DNA of 64,000 nucleotides. Origin: Chamaea fasciata (lineage: Eukaryota; Chordata; Aves; Passeriformes; Sylviidae). The notes beneath the pieces are model-generated. The model did not search any database. It was not told the DNA's origin and saw only the letters and a program-made list of their open reading frames with translations. Within the stretch, counting starts at the first letter, position 1. Every line of letters starts with the position of its first letter. Where the stretch lies: contig JARCOQ010000175.1 in assembly GCA_029207755.1 (NCBI GenBank), forward strand, positions 1 through 64,000, written 5' to 3'. Below, in pieces: positions 45,701 through 57,670 of this stretch. Position numbers and translations under genes: made by a program.

Positions 45701-47070
45701 AGCTTCTCTGCTTGTGGAGAGCTCGGAAACAGCGCCTAGCCGCTGTTCCCAGCCAGCCTGCAGCGTGCAGCCTCCGAGAGCACTAGGCGCGGCCAAAAGT
45801 CGCTTTCTCACTTCCCAGGCTAAGAGAAGCACTTTCCGTGCTGCAAACAGCTTCTCTGCTTGTGGAGAGCTCGGAAACCGCGCCTAGCCACTGCTCGCAG
45901 CCAGCCTGCAGCGTGCAGCCTCCGAGAGCTCTAGGCGCGGCCAAAAGGCGCTTTCTCGCTTCCCAGGCTAAGATAAGCACTTTCCGTGCTGCACACAGCT
46001 TCTCTGCGTGTGGAGAGCTCGGAAACCGCGCCTAGCCGATGCTCACAGCCAGCCTGCAGCGTGCAGCCTCCGAGAGCACTAGGCGCAACCAAAAAGCGCT
46101 TTCTCGCTTCCCAGGATAAGAGAAGCACTTTCCGTGCTGCAAACAGCTTCTCTGCTTGTGGAGAGCTCGGAAACAGCGCCTAGCTGCTGTTCGCAGCAGC
46201 CTGCTGCTAAACGCCGAGAAAGCACCATGCACGGCCAAAAGGCGCTTTCTTGCTTCCCAGGCTAAGAGAAACACTTTCCGTGCTGCAAACAGCTTCTCTG
46301 CTTGTGGAGAGCTCGGAAACCGCGCCTAGCCGCTGTTCCCAGCCAGCCTGCAGCGTGCAGCCACCGAGAGAACTAGGCGCGGCCAAAAAACGCTTTCTCG
46401 CTTCCCAGGCTAAGAGAAGCACTTTCCGTGCTGCAAACAGCTTCTCTGCTTGTGGAGAGCTCGGAAACAGTGCCTAGCCACTGCTCGCAGCCAGCCTGCA
46501 GCGTGCAGCCTGCGAGAGCTCTAGGCGCGGCCTAAAGGCGCTTTCTGTCTTCCCAGGATAAGAGAAGCACTTTCCGTGCTGCAAACACCTTCTCTGCTTC
46601 TGGAGAGCTCGGAAACAGCGCCTAGACGCTGTTCGCAGCCAGCCTGCAGCGAAACATCGGACAAAGCACTAGGCACGGGCAAAAGGCTCTTTCTCGCTTC
46701 CCAGGCTAAGAGAAGCACTTTCCGTGCTGCAAACAGCTTCTCTGCTTGTGGAGAGCTCGGAAACAGCGCCCAGCTGCTGTTCCCTGCCAGCCTGCAGCGT
46801 GCACCCTCCGAGAGAACTAGGCGCTGCCAAAAGGCGCTTTCTCGTTTCCCAGGCTAAGAGAAGCACTTTCGGTGCGGCAAACAGCTTCTCTGCTTGTGGA
46901 GAGCTCAGAAACCGCGCCAAGCCAGTGCTCGCAGCCAGCCTGTAGCGTGCAGCCTCCGACTGCACTAGGCGAGGCCAAAAGGCGCTTTCTGGCTTCCCAG
47001 GCTAAGAGAAGCACTTTCCGTGCTGCAAACAGCTTCTCTGCTTGTGGAGAGCTTGGAAACAGCGCCTAGC
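42788..47070 (+). repeat. Further copy of the 5.17-kb HOR, minus one monomer
   Basis: Matches 38060-42490 at +4728 bp up to about 45.05 kb, then at +4580 bp to about 47.07 kb, so exactly one monomer has been lost near 45.06 kb. Private bases include CCCGCTTGCCAGG near 45.23 kb, TTGCGTCCC near 45.37 kb, CACACAGC near 45.99 kb and CACCATGCAC near 46.225 kb. Confidence 0.85.
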
Positions 47071-48900
47071 CGCTGTACGCAGTGAGCCTGCAGCGAAACA
47101 TCGGACAAAGCACTAGGCAAGGGCAAAAGGCGCTTTCTCGCTTCCCAGGCTAAGAGAAGCACTTTCCGTGCTGCAAACAGCTTCTCTACTTGTGGAGAGC
47201 TCGGAAACAGCGCCTAGCCGCTGTTCGCAGCCAGCCTGCAGCGTGCAGCCTCCGAGAGCACTAGGCGCGGCCAAAAGGCGCTTTCTCGCTTCCCAGGGTA
47301 AGAGAAGCACTTTCCGTGCTGCAAAAAGCTTCTCTGCTTGTGGAGAGCTCGGAAACAGCGCCTAGCCGCTGTTCTCAGCCAGCCTGCAGCGTGCAGCCTC
47401 CGAGAGCACTAGGCGCGGCCAAAAGGCGCTTTCTGGATTCCCAGGCTAAGAGAAGCACTTTCCGGGCTGCAAACAGCTTCTCTGCTTGTGGAGAGCTCGG
47501 AAACAGCGCCTAGCCGCTGTTCCCAGCCAGCCTGCAGCGTGCAGCCTGCGAGAGCACTAGGCGCGGCCAAAAGGCGCTTTCTCGCTTCCCAGGCTAAGAG
47601 AAGCACTTTCCGTGCTGCAAACAGCTTCTCTGCTTGTGGAGAGCTTGGAAACCGCGCCTTGCTGCTGTTCGCAGCAGCCTGCTGCTAAACGCCGAGAAAG
47701 CACTAGGCACGGCCAAAAGGCGCTTTCTTGCTTCCCAGGCTAAGAGAAGCACTTTCCGCGCTGCAAACAGCTTCTCTCCTTGTGGAGAGCTCGGAAACCG
47801 CGCCTAGCCACTGCTCGAAGCCAGCCTTCAGCGTGCAGCCTGCGAGAGCTCTAGGCGCGGCCAAAAGGCGCTTTCTCGCTTCCCAGGCTAAGAGAAGCAC
47901 TTTCCGTGCTGCAAACAGCGTCTCTGCTTGTGGAGAGCTCGGAAACAGCGCCTAGCCGCTGTTCCCAGCCAGCCTGCAGCGTGCAGCCTCCGAGAGAACT
48001 AGGCGCGGCTAAAAAACGCTTTCTCGCTTCCCAGGCTAAGAGAAGCACTTTCCGTGCTGCAAACAGCTTCTCTGCTTGTGGAGAGCTCGGAAACAGCGCC
48101 CAGCCGCTTTTCCCAGCCAGCCAGCAGCGAAACATCGGACAACGCACTAGGCACGGCCAAAAGGCGCTTTCTCGCTTCCCAGGCTAAGAGAAGCACTTTC
48201 CGTGCTGCAAACAGCTTCTCTGCGTGTGGAGAGCTCGGAAACCGCGCCTAGCCGCTGCTCACAGCCAGCCTGCAGCGTGCAGCCTCCGAGAGCACTAGGC
48301 GCGGCCAAAAAGCGCTTTCTCGCTTCCCAGGATAAGAGAAGCACTTTCCGTGCTGCAAACAGCTTCTCTGCTTGTGGAGAGCTCGGAAACAGCGCCTAGC
48401 TGCTGTTCGCAGCAGCCTGCTGCTAAACGCCAAGAAAGCACTATGCACGGCCAAAAGGCGCTTTCTTGCTTCCCAGGCTAAGAGAAACACTTTCCGTGCT
48501 GCAAACAGCTTCTCTGCTTGTGGAGAACTCGGAAACAGCGCCTAGCCGCTGTTTGCAGCCAGCCTGCAGGGTGCAGCCTCCGAGAGCACTAGGCGCGGCC
48601 AAAAGGCGCTTTCTCGCTTCCCAGGCTAAGAGAAGCACGTTCCTTGCTGCAAACAGCTTCTCTGCTTGTGGAGAGCTCGGAAACCGCGCCTAGCCGCTGT
48701 TCGCAGCCAGCCAGCAGCGAAACGCCGAGAAAGCACTAGGCACGGCCAAAAGGCGCTTTCTCGCTTCCCAGGCTAAGAAAAGCACTTTCCGTGCTGCAAA
48801 CAGCTTCTCTGCTTGTGGAGAGCTCGGAAACAGCGCCTAGCCGCTGTTCCCAGCCAGCCTGCAGCGTGCAGCCTGCGAGAGCACTAGGCGCGGCCAAAAG
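47070..48900 (+). repeat. Satellite monomers bridging to the mosaic zone
   Basis: About 12 monomers. 47.1-47.6 kb resembles 44.45-44.95 kb. 47.85-48.49 kb matches 53.76-54.40 kb (offset 5908), including the GACAACGCAC type. 48.15-48.7 kb matches 56.42-56.96 kb (offset 8271), including the CACGTTCCTTGC change. No non-satellite sequence is present. Confidence 0.82.
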
Positions 48901-50540
48901 GCCCTTTCTCGCTTCCCAGGCTAAGAGAAGCACTTTCCGTGCTGCAAACAGCTTCTCTGCTTGTGGAGAGCTCGGAAACAGCGCCTAGCTGCTGTTCGCA
49001 GCAGCCTGCTGCTAAACGCCGAGAAAGAACTAGGCACGACCAAAAGGCGCTTTCTTGCTTCCCAGGCTAAGAGAAGCACTTTCCGTGCTGCAAACAGCTT
49101 CTCTGCTTGTGGAGAGCTCGGAAACAGCGCCTAGCCGCTGTTTGCAGCCAGCCTGCAGCGTGCAGCCTCCGAGAGCACTAGGCGCGGCCCAAAGGCGCTT
49201 TCTCGCTTCCCAGGCTAAGAGAAGCACTTTCCGTGCTGCAAACAGGTTCTCTGCTTGTGGAGAGCTCGGAAACCGGGCCTAGCCACTGTTCGCAGCCAGC
49301 CTGCTGCGAAACGCCGGAGAAAGCACTAGGCACGGGCAAAAGGCGCTTTCTGGCTTCCCAGGCTAAGAGAAGCACTTTCCGTGCTGCAAACAGCTTCTCT
49401 GCTTGTGGAGAGCTCGGAAACAGCGCCTAGCCGCTGTTCCCAGCCACCCTGCATCGTGCAGCCTCCGAAAGCACGAGGCGAGGCCAAAAGGCGCTTTCTC
49501 GCTTCCCAGGATAAGAGAAGCACTTTCCGTGCTGCAAACAGCTTCTCTGCTTGTGGAGAGCTCGGAAACAGCGCCTAGCCGCTGTTCGCAGCCAGCCTGC
49601 TGCGTACCGCCGGATAAAGCACTAGGCGCGGCCAAAAGGCGCTTTCTCGCTTCCCAGGCTAAGAGAAGCACTTACCGTGCTCTAAACAGCTTCTCTGCAT
49701 GTGGAGAGCTCGGAAACCGCGCCTAGCCGCTGTTCCCAGCCAGTCTGCAGCGTGCAGCCTCCGAGAGCACTAGGCGTGGCCAAAAGGCGCTTTCTCGCTT
49801 CCCAGGCTAAGAGAAGCACTTTCCGTGCTGCAAACAGCTTCTCTGCTTGTGGAGAGCTCGGAAACAGAGCCTAGCCGCTGTTCCCAGCCAGCCTGCAGCG
49901 TGCAGCCTGCGAGAGCACTAGGCGCGGCCAAAAGGCGCTTTCTCGCTTCCCAGGATAAGAGAAGCACTTTCCGTGCGGCAAACAGCTTCTCTGCTTGTGG
50001 AGAGCTCGGAAACAGTGCCTAGCTGCTGTTCGCAGCAGCCTGCTGCTAAACGCCGAGAAAGCACTAGGCAGGGCCAAAAGGCGCTTTCTTGCTTCCCAGG
50101 CTAGGAGAAGCACTTTCCGTGCTGCAAACAGCTTCTCTGCTTGTGGAGAGCTCAGAAACAGCGCCTAGCCGCTGTTTGCAGCCAGGCTGCAGCGTGCAGC
50201 CTCCGAGAGCACTAGGCGCGGCCCAAAGGCGCTTTCTCGCTTCCCAGGCTAAGAGAAGCACTTTCCGTGCTGCAAAAAGCTTCTCTGCTTGTGGAGAGCT
50301 CGGAAACCGCGCCTAGCCACTGTTCGCAGCAAGCCTGCTGCGAAACGCCGGAGAAAGCACTAGGCACGGGCAAAAGGCGCTTTCTGGCTTCCCAGGCTAA
50401 GAGAAGCACTTTCCGTGCTGCAAACAGCTTCTCTGCTTGTGGAGAGCTCGGAAACAGCGCCTAGCCGCTGTTCCCAGCCAGCCTGCAGCGTGCAGCCTCC
50501 GAAAGCACGAGGCGCGGCCAAAAGGCGCTTTCTCGCTTCC
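48900..50540 (+). repeat. 2216-bp higher-order repeat, copy 1
   Basis: Recurs at 51115-52755 (offset 2216 bp, 15 monomers). Shared marks are GAAAGAACTAGGCACGACC (49021 and 51240), CGGCCCAAAGG (49186 and 51403), CATCGTGCAGCC, TACCGCCGGATAAAGC and the CTTACCGTGCTCTAAAC monomer. The 49375-49840 part also recurs at 57204-57670. Confidence 0.8.
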
Positions 50541-51115
50541 CAGGATAAGAGAAGCACTTTCCGTGCTGCAAACAGCGTCTCTGCTTGTGGAGAGCTCGGA
50601 AACAGCGCCTAGCCGCTGTTCCCAGCCAGCCTGCAGCGTGCAGCCTCCGAGAGCACTAGGCGCGGCCAAAAGGCGCTTTCTCGCTTCCCAGGCTAAGAGA
50701 AGCACTTTCCGTGCTGCAAACAGCTTCTCTGCTTGTGGAGAGCTCGGAAAAAGCGCCCAGCCGCTGTTCCCAGCCAGCCTGAAGCGAAACATCGGACAAA
50801 GCACTAGGCACGGCCAAAAGGCGCTTTCACGCTTCCCAGGCTAAGAGAAGCACTTTCCGTGCTGCAAACCGCTTCTCTGCTTGTGGAGAGCTCGGAAACA
50901 GCGCCTAGCCGCTGTTCGCAGCCAGCCTGCTGCGTACCGCCGGACAAAGCACTAGGCGCGGCCAAAAGGCGCTTTCTCGCTTCCCAGGCTAAGAGAAGCA
51001 CTTACCGTGCTCTAAACAGCTTCTCTGCATGTGGAGAGCTCGGAAACCGCGCCTAGCCGCTGTTCCCAGCCAGCCTGCAGCGTGCAGCCTGCGAGAGCAC
51101 TAGGCGCGGCCAAAA
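50540..51115 (+). repeat. Satellite monomers between the two 2216-bp copies
   Basis: About four monomers, including one with GAAGCGAAACATCGG near 50.78 kb (also near 58.47 kb) and one with CAAACCGCTTCTC followed by the CTTACCGTGCTCTAAAC unit (also near 58.99-59.15 kb). Nothing other than satellite is seen. Confidence 0.85.
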
Positions 51116-52755
51116 AGCGCTTTCTCGCTTCCCAGGCTAAGAGAAGCACTTTCCGTGCTGCAAACAGCTTCTCTGCTTGTGGAGAGCTCGGAAACAGCGC
51201 CTAGCTGCTGTTCGCAGCAGCCTGCTGCTAAACGCCGAGAAAGAACTAGGCACGACCAAAAGGCGCTTTCTTGCTTCCCAGGCTAAGAGAAGCACTTTCC
51301 GTGCTGCAAACAGCTTCTCTGCTTGTGGAGAGCTCGGAAACAGCGCCTAGCCGCTGTTTGCAGCCAGCCTGCAGCGTGCAGCCTCCGAGAGCACTAGGCG
51401 CGGCCCAAAGGCGCTTTCTCGCTTCCCAGGCTAAGAGAAGCACTTTCCGTGCTGCAAACAGCTTCTCTGCTTGTGGAGAGCTCGGAAACCGCGCCTAGCC
51501 ACTGTTCGCAGCCAGCCTGCTGCGAAACGCCGGAGAACGCACTAGGCACGGGCAAAAGGCGCTTTCTGGCTTCCCAGGCTAAGAGAAGCACTTTCCGTGC
51601 TGCAAACAGCTTCTCTGCTTGTGGAGAGCTCGGAAACAGCGCCTAGCCGCTGTTCCCAGCCAGCCTGCATCGTGCAGCCTCCGAAAGCACGAGGCGAGGC
51701 CTAAAGGCGCTTTCTCGCTTCCCAGGATAAGAGAAGCACTTTCCGTGCTGCAAACAGCTTCTCTGCTTGTGGAAAACTCGGAAACAGCGCCTAGCCGCTG
51801 TTCGCAGCCAGCCTGCTGCGTACCGCCGGATAAAGCACTAGGCGCGGCCAAAAGGCGCTTTCTCGCTTCCCAGGCTAAGAGAAGCACTTACCGTGCTCTA
51901 AACACCTTCTCTGCTTGTGGAGAGCTCGGAAACCGCGCCTAGCCGCTGTTCCCAGCCAGTCTGCAGCGTGCAGCCTCCGAGAGCACTAGGCGTGGCCAAA
52001 AGGCGCTTTCTCGCTTCCCAGGCTAAGAGAAGCACTTTCCGTGCTGCAAACAGCTTCTCTGCTTGTGGAGAGCTCGGAAACAAAGCCTAGCCGCTGTTCC
52101 CAGCCAGCCTGCAGCGTGTAGCCTGCGAGAGCACTAGGCGCGGCCAAAAGGCGCTTTCTCGCTTCCCAGGATAAGAGAAGCACTTTCCGTGCTGCAAACA
52201 GCTTCTCTGCTTGTGGAGAGCTCGGAAACAGTGCCTAGCTGCTGTTCGCAGCAGCCTGCTGCTAAACGCCGAGAAAGCACTAGGCACGGCCAAAAGGCGC
52301 TTTCTTGCTTCTCAGGCTAAGAGAAGCAGTTTCCGTGCTGCAAACAGCTTCTCTGCTTGTGGAGAGCTCAGAAACAGCGCCTAGCCGCTGTTTGCAGCCA
52401 GTCTGCAGCGTGCAGCCTCCGAGAGCACTAGGCGCGGCCAAAAGGCGCTTTCTCGCTTCCCAGGCTAAGAGAAGCACTTTCCGTGCTGCAAAAAGCTTCT
52501 CTGCTTGTGGAGAGCTCGGAAACCGCGCCTAGCCACTGTTCGCAGCAAGCCTGCTGCGAAACGCCAGAGAAAGCACTAGGCACGGGCAAAAGGCGCTTTC
52601 TGGCTTCCCAGGCTAAGAGAAGCACTTTCCGTGCTGCAAACAGCTTCTCCGCTTGTGGAGAGCTCGGAAACAGCGCCTAGCCGCTGTTCCCAGCCAGTCT
52701 GCATCGTGCAGCCTCCGAAAGCATGAGGCGCGGCCAAAAGGCGCTTTCTCGCTTG
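51115..52755 (+). repeat. 2216-bp higher-order repeat, copy 2
   Basis: Follows 48900-50540. Differences include GGAGAACGCAC near 51533, GTGGAAAACTCGG near 51771, TTCTCAGGC near 52310, GAAGCAGTTTCC near 52324 and GCTTCTCCGC near 52643. The last change is shared with 58.70 kb, linking this copy to the 58.5-58.8 kb block (offset 6057). Confidence 0.8.
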
Positions 52756-52894
52756 CCAGGCTAAGAGAAGCACTTTCCGTGCTGCAAACCGCTTCTCTGC
52801 TTGTGGAGAGCTCGGAAACAGCGCCTAGCCGCTGTTCTCAGCCAGCCTGCTGCGTACCGCCGGACAAAGCACTAGGCGCGGCCAAAAGGCGCTT

Positions 52895-54875
52895 TCTCGC
52901 TTCCCAGGCTAAGAGAAGCACTTACCGTGCTCTAAACAGCTTCTCTGCATGTGGAGAGCTCGGAAACCGCGCCTAGCCGCTGTTCCCAGCCAGTCTGCAG
53001 CATGCAGCCTCCGAGAGCACTAGGCGTGGCCAAAAGGCGCTTTCTCGCTTCCCAGGCTAAGAGAAGCACTTTCCGTGCTGCAAACAGCTTCTCTGCTTGT
53101 GGAGAGCTTGGAAACCGCGCCTAGCCACTGCTCGCAGCCAGCCTGCAGCGTGCAGCCTCCGACCGCACAAGGCGAGGCCAAAAGGCGTTTTCCTCGCTTC
53201 CCAGGCTAAGAGAAGCACTTTCCGTGCTGCAAACAGCTTCTCTGCTTGTGGAGAGCTCGGAAAAAGTGCCTAGCCGCTGTTCGCAGCCAGCCTGCAGCGT
53301 GCAGCCTCCGACAGCACGAGGCGCGGCCAAAAGGCGCTTTCTGGCTTCCCAGGCTAAGAGAAGCACTTTCCGTGCTGCAAACAGCTTCTCTGCTTGTGGA
53401 GAGCTCGGAAACAGCGCCTAGCCGCTGTTCCCAGCCAGCCTGCCGCGTGCAGCCTGCGAGAGCACTAGGCGCGGCCAAAAGGCGCTTTCTCGCTTCCCAG
53501 GCTAAGAGAAGCACTTTCCGTGCTGCAAACAGCTTCTCTGCTTGTGGAGAGCTTGGAAACCGCGACTAGCTGCTGTTCGCAGCAGCCTGCTGCTAAACGC
53601 CGAGAAAGCACTAGGCACGGCCAAAAGGCGCTTTCTTGCTTCCCAGGCTAAGAGAAGCACTTTCCGTGCTGCAAACAGCTTCTCTGCTTGTGGAGAGCTC
53701 GGAAACCGCGCCTAGCCACTGCTCGCAGCCAGCCTTCAGCGTGCAGCCTGCGAGAGCTCTAGGCGCGGCCAAAAGGCGCTTTCTCGCTTCCCAGGCTAAG
53801 AGAAGCACTTTCCGTGCTGCAAACAGCGTCTCTGCTTGTGGAGAGCTCGGAAACAGCGCCTAGCCGCTGTTCCCAGCCAGCCTGCAGCGTGCAGCCTCCG
53901 AGAGAACTAGGCGCGGCTAAAAAACGCTTTCTCGCTTCCCAGGCTAAGAGAAGCACTTTCCGTGCTGCAAAGAGCTTCTCTGCTTGTGGAGAGCTCGGAA
54001 ACAGCGCCCAGCCGCTTTTCCCAGCCAGCCAGCAGCGAAACATCGGACAACGCACTAGGCACGGCCAAAAGGCGTTTTTTTGCTTCCCAGGCTAAGATAA
54101 GCACTTTCCGTGCTGCAAACAGCTTCTCTGCTTGTGGAGAGCTCGGAAACCGCGCCTAGCCGCTGCTCACAGCCAGCCTGCAGCGTGCAGCCTCCGAGAG
54201 CACTAGGCGCGGCCAAAAAGCGCTTTCTCGCTTCCCAGGATAATAGAAGCACTTTCCGTGCTGCAAACAGCTTCTCTGCTTGTGGAGAGCTCGGAAACAG
54301 CGCCTAGCTGCTGTTCGCAGCAGCCTGCTGCTAAACGCCAAGAAAGCACTATGCACGGCCAAAAGGCGCTTTCTGGCTTCCCAGGCTAAGAGAAGCACTT
54401 TCCGGGCTGCAAACAGCTTCTCTGCTTGTGGAGAGCTCGGAAACAGCGCCTAGCCGATGTTCCCAGCGAGCCTGCAGCGTGCAGCCTGCGAGAGCACTAG
54501 GCGCGGCCAAAAGGCGCTTTCTCGCTTCCCAGGCTAAGAGAAGCACTTTCCGTGCTGCAAACAGCTTCTCTGCTTGTGGAGAGCTTGGAAACCGCGCCTA
54601 GCTGCTGTTCGCAGCAGCCTGCTGCTAAACGCCGAGAAAGCACTAGGCACGGCCAAAACGCGCTTTCTTGCTTCCCAGGCTAAGAGAAGCACTTTCCGTG
54701 CTGCAAACAGCTTCTCTGCTTGTGGAGAGCTCGGAAACAGCGCCTAGCCGCTGTTCCCAGCCAGCCTGCAGCGTGCAGCCTCCGAGACCACTAGGCGCGG
54801 CCAAAAGTCGCTTTCTCACTTCCCAGGCTAAGAGAAGCACTTTCCGTGCTGCAAACAGCTTCTCTGCTTGTAGAG
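52895..54875 (+). repeat. 1.98-kb block, copy 1 (offset 8418 bp)
   Basis: Recurs at 61313-63293. Shared marks are CTTACCGTGCTCTAAAC, CTGCAGCATGCAG near 52.99 kb, CCTCCGACCGCAC, GGAAAAAGTGCC and the GACAACGCAC type. This copy has an irregular GGCGTTTTCCTCGC junction near 53187 and a T7 run near 54.07 kb, both absent from the other copy. Confidence 0.78.
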
Positions 54876-56305
54876 AGCTCGGAAACCGCGCCTAGCCACT
54901 GCTCGCAGCCAGCCTTCAGCGTGCAGCCTGCGAGAGCTCTAGGCGCGGCCAAAAGGCGCTTTCTCGCTTCCCAGGCTAAGATAAGCACTTTCCGTGCTGC
55001 AAACAGCTTCTCTGCTTGTGGAGAGCTCGGAAACAGCGCCTAGCTGCTGTTCGCAGCAGCCTGCTGCTAAACGCCGAGAAAGCACTATGCACGGCCAAAA
55101 GGCGCTTTCTTGCTTCCCAGGCTAAGAGAAACACTTTCCGTGCTGCAAACAGCTTCTCTGCTTGTGGAGAGCTCGGAAACCGCGCCTAGCCGCTGTTCCC
55201 AGCCAGCCTGCAGCGTGCAGCCTCCGAGAGAACTAGGCGCGGCCAAAAAACGCTTTCTCGCTTCCCAGGCTAAGAGAAGCACTTTCCGTGCTGCAAACAG
55301 CTTCTCTGCTTGTGGAGAGCTCGGAAACAGTGCCTAGCCACTGCTCGCAGCCAGCCTGCAGCGTGCAGCCTGCGAGAGCTCTAGGCACGGCCTAAAGGCG
55401 CTTTCTGGCTTCCCAGGATAAGAGAAGCACTTTCCGTGCTGCAAACACCTTCTCTGCTTCTGGAGAGCTCGGAAACAGCGCCTAGACGCTGTTCGCAGCC
55501 AGCCTGCAGCGAAACATCGGACAAAGCACTAGGCACGGGCCAAAAGGCGCTTTCTCGCTTCCCAGGCTAAGAGAAGCACTTTCCGTGCTGCAAACAGCTT
55601 CTCTGCTTGTGGAGAGCTCGGAAACAGCGCCCAGCTGCTGTTCCCTGCCAGCCTGCAGCGTGCAGCTTCCGAGAGAACTAGGCGCGGCCAAAAGGCGCTT
55701 TCTCGCTTCCCAGGCTAAGAGAAGCACTTTCGGTGCGGCAAACAGCTTCTCTGCTTGTGGAGAGCTCAGAAACCGCGCCAAGCCAGTGCTCGCAGCCAGC
55801 CTGTAGCGTGCAGCCTCCGAGAGCACTAGGCGCGGCCAAAAGGCGCTTTCTGGCTTCCCAGGCTAAGAGAAGAACTTTCCGTGCTGCAAACAGCTTCTCT
55901 CCTTGTGGAGAGCTTGGAAACAGCGCCTAGCCGCTGTTCGCAGTCAGCCTGCAGCGAAACATCGGACAAAGCACTAGGCAAGGGCAAAAGGCGCTTTCTG
56001 GCTTCTCAGGCTAAGAGAAGCACTTTCCGTGCTGCAAACAGCTTCTCTGCTTGTGGAGAGCTCGGAAACAGCGCCTAGCCGCTGTTCGCAGCCAGCCTGC
56101 AGCGTGCAGCCTCCGAGAGCACTAGGCGCGGCCAAAAGGCGCTTTCTAGCTTCCCAGGGTAAGAGAAGCACTTTCCGTGCTGCAAACAGCGTCTCTGCTT
56201 GTGGAGAGCTCGGAAACAGCGCCTAGCCGCTGTTCCCAGCCAGCCTGCAGCGTGCAGCCTCCGAGAGAACTAGGCGCGGCTAAAAAACGCTTTCTCGCTT
56301 CCCAG
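54875..56305 (+). repeat. Satellite block resembling 41.6-42.4 kb, then 47.1-47.3 kb
   Basis: 55.09-55.82 kb follows 41.65-42.38 kb (offset 13440-13441; one extra C near 55540). 55.97-56.2 kb resembles 47.11-47.34 kb. It thus contains a piece of the 5171-bp HOR transplanted into the mosaic zone. No unique sequence is present. Confidence 0.78.
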
Positions 56306-57025
56306 GCTAAGAGAAGCACTTTCCGTGCTGCAAAGAGCTTCTCTGCTTGTGGAGAGCTCGGAAACAGCGCCCAGCCGCTTTTCCCAGCCAGCCAGCAGCG
56401 AAACATCGGACAACGCACTAGGCACGGCCAAAAGGCGCTTTCTCGCTTCCCAGGCTAAGATAAGCACTTTCCGTGCTGCAAACAGCTTCTCTGCGTGTGG
56501 AGAGCTCGGAAACCGCGCCTAGCCGCTGCTCACAGCCAGCCTGCAGCGTGCAGCCTCCGAGAGCACTAGGCGCGGCCAAAAAGCGCTTTCTCGCTTCCCA
56601 GGATAAGAGAAGCACTTTCCGTGCTGCAAACAGCTTCTCTGCTTGTGGAGAGCTCGGAAACAGCGCCTAGCTGCTGTTCGCAGCAGCCTGCTGCTAAACG
56701 CCAAGTAAACACTATGCACGGCCAAAAGGCGCTTTCTTGCTTCCCAGGCTAAGAGAAACACTTTCCGTGCTGCAAACAGCTTCTCTGCTTGTGGAGAACT
56801 CGGAAACAGCGCCTAGCCGCTGTTTGCAGCCAGCCTGCAGCGTGCAGCCTCCGAGAGCACTAGGCGCGGCCAAAAGGCGCTTTCTCGCTTCCCAGGCTAA
56901 GAGAAGCACGTTCCTTGCTGCAAACAGCTTCTCTGCTTGTGGAGAGCTCGGAAACCGCGCCTATCCGCTGTTCGCAGCCAGCCAGCAGCGAAACGCCGAG
57001 AAAGCACTAGGCACGGCCAAAAGGC
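56305..57025 (+). repeat. 0.72-kb block, copy 1 (offset 6939 bp)
   Basis: Recurs at 63244-63965, sharing AAGATAAGCAC, GCTAAACGCCAAG, GAGAAACAC, CACGTTCCTTGC and the rare CGCCTATCCGC (near 56960 and 63899). A private AAGTAAACAC change lies near 56704. Confidence 0.8.
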
Positions 57026-57203
57026 GCTTTCTTGCTTCCCAGGCTAAGAGAAGCACTTTCCGGGCTGCAAACAGCTTCTCTGCTTGTGGAGAGCTCGGAA
57101 ACAGCGCCTAGCCGCTGTTTGCAGCCAGCCTGCAGTGTGCAGCCTCCGAGAGCACTAGGCGCGGCCCAAAGGCGCTTTCTCGCTTCCCAGGCTAAGAGAA
57201 GCA

Positions 57204-57670
57204 CTTTCCGTGCTGCAAACAGCTTCTCTGCTTGTGGAGAGCTCGGAAACAGCGCCTAGCCGCTGTTCCCAGCCACCCTGCATCGTGCAGCCTCCGAAAG
57301 CACGAGGCGAGGCCAAAAGGCGCTTTCTCGCTTCCCAGGATAAGAGAAGCACTTTCCGTGCTGCAAACAGCTTCTCTGCTTGTGGAGAGCTCGGAAACAG
57401 CGCCTAGCCGCTGTTCGCAGCCAGCCTGCTGCGTACCGCCGGATAAAGCACTAGGCGCGGCCAAAAGGCGCTTTCTCGCTTCCCAGGCTAAGAGAAGCAC
57501 TTACCGTGCTCTAAACAGCTTCTCTGCTTGTGGAGAGCTCGGAAACCGCGCCTAGCCGCTGTTCCCAGCCAGTCTGCAGCGTGCAGCCTCCGAGAGCACT
57601 AGGCGTGGCCAAAAGGCGCTTTCTCGCTTCCCAGGCTAAGAGAAGCACTTTCCGTGCTGCAAACAGCTTC
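57204..57670 (+). repeat. Copy of 49375-49840 (offset 7829 bp)
   Basis: Three monomers with CCACCCTGCATCGTGC, CACGAGGCGAGGCC, TACCGCCGGATAAAGC and CTTACCGTGCTCTAAAC in the same order as at 49.4-49.8 kb. CCACCCTGC is found only in these two places as far as I saw. Confidence 0.82.

Noticed and set aside
53185..53205. Possible insertion or junction of foreign DNA at the irregular GGCGTTTTCCTCGC
   Set aside because: It is one added base plus a substitution within an otherwise normal monomer. Satellite continues in phase on both sides.
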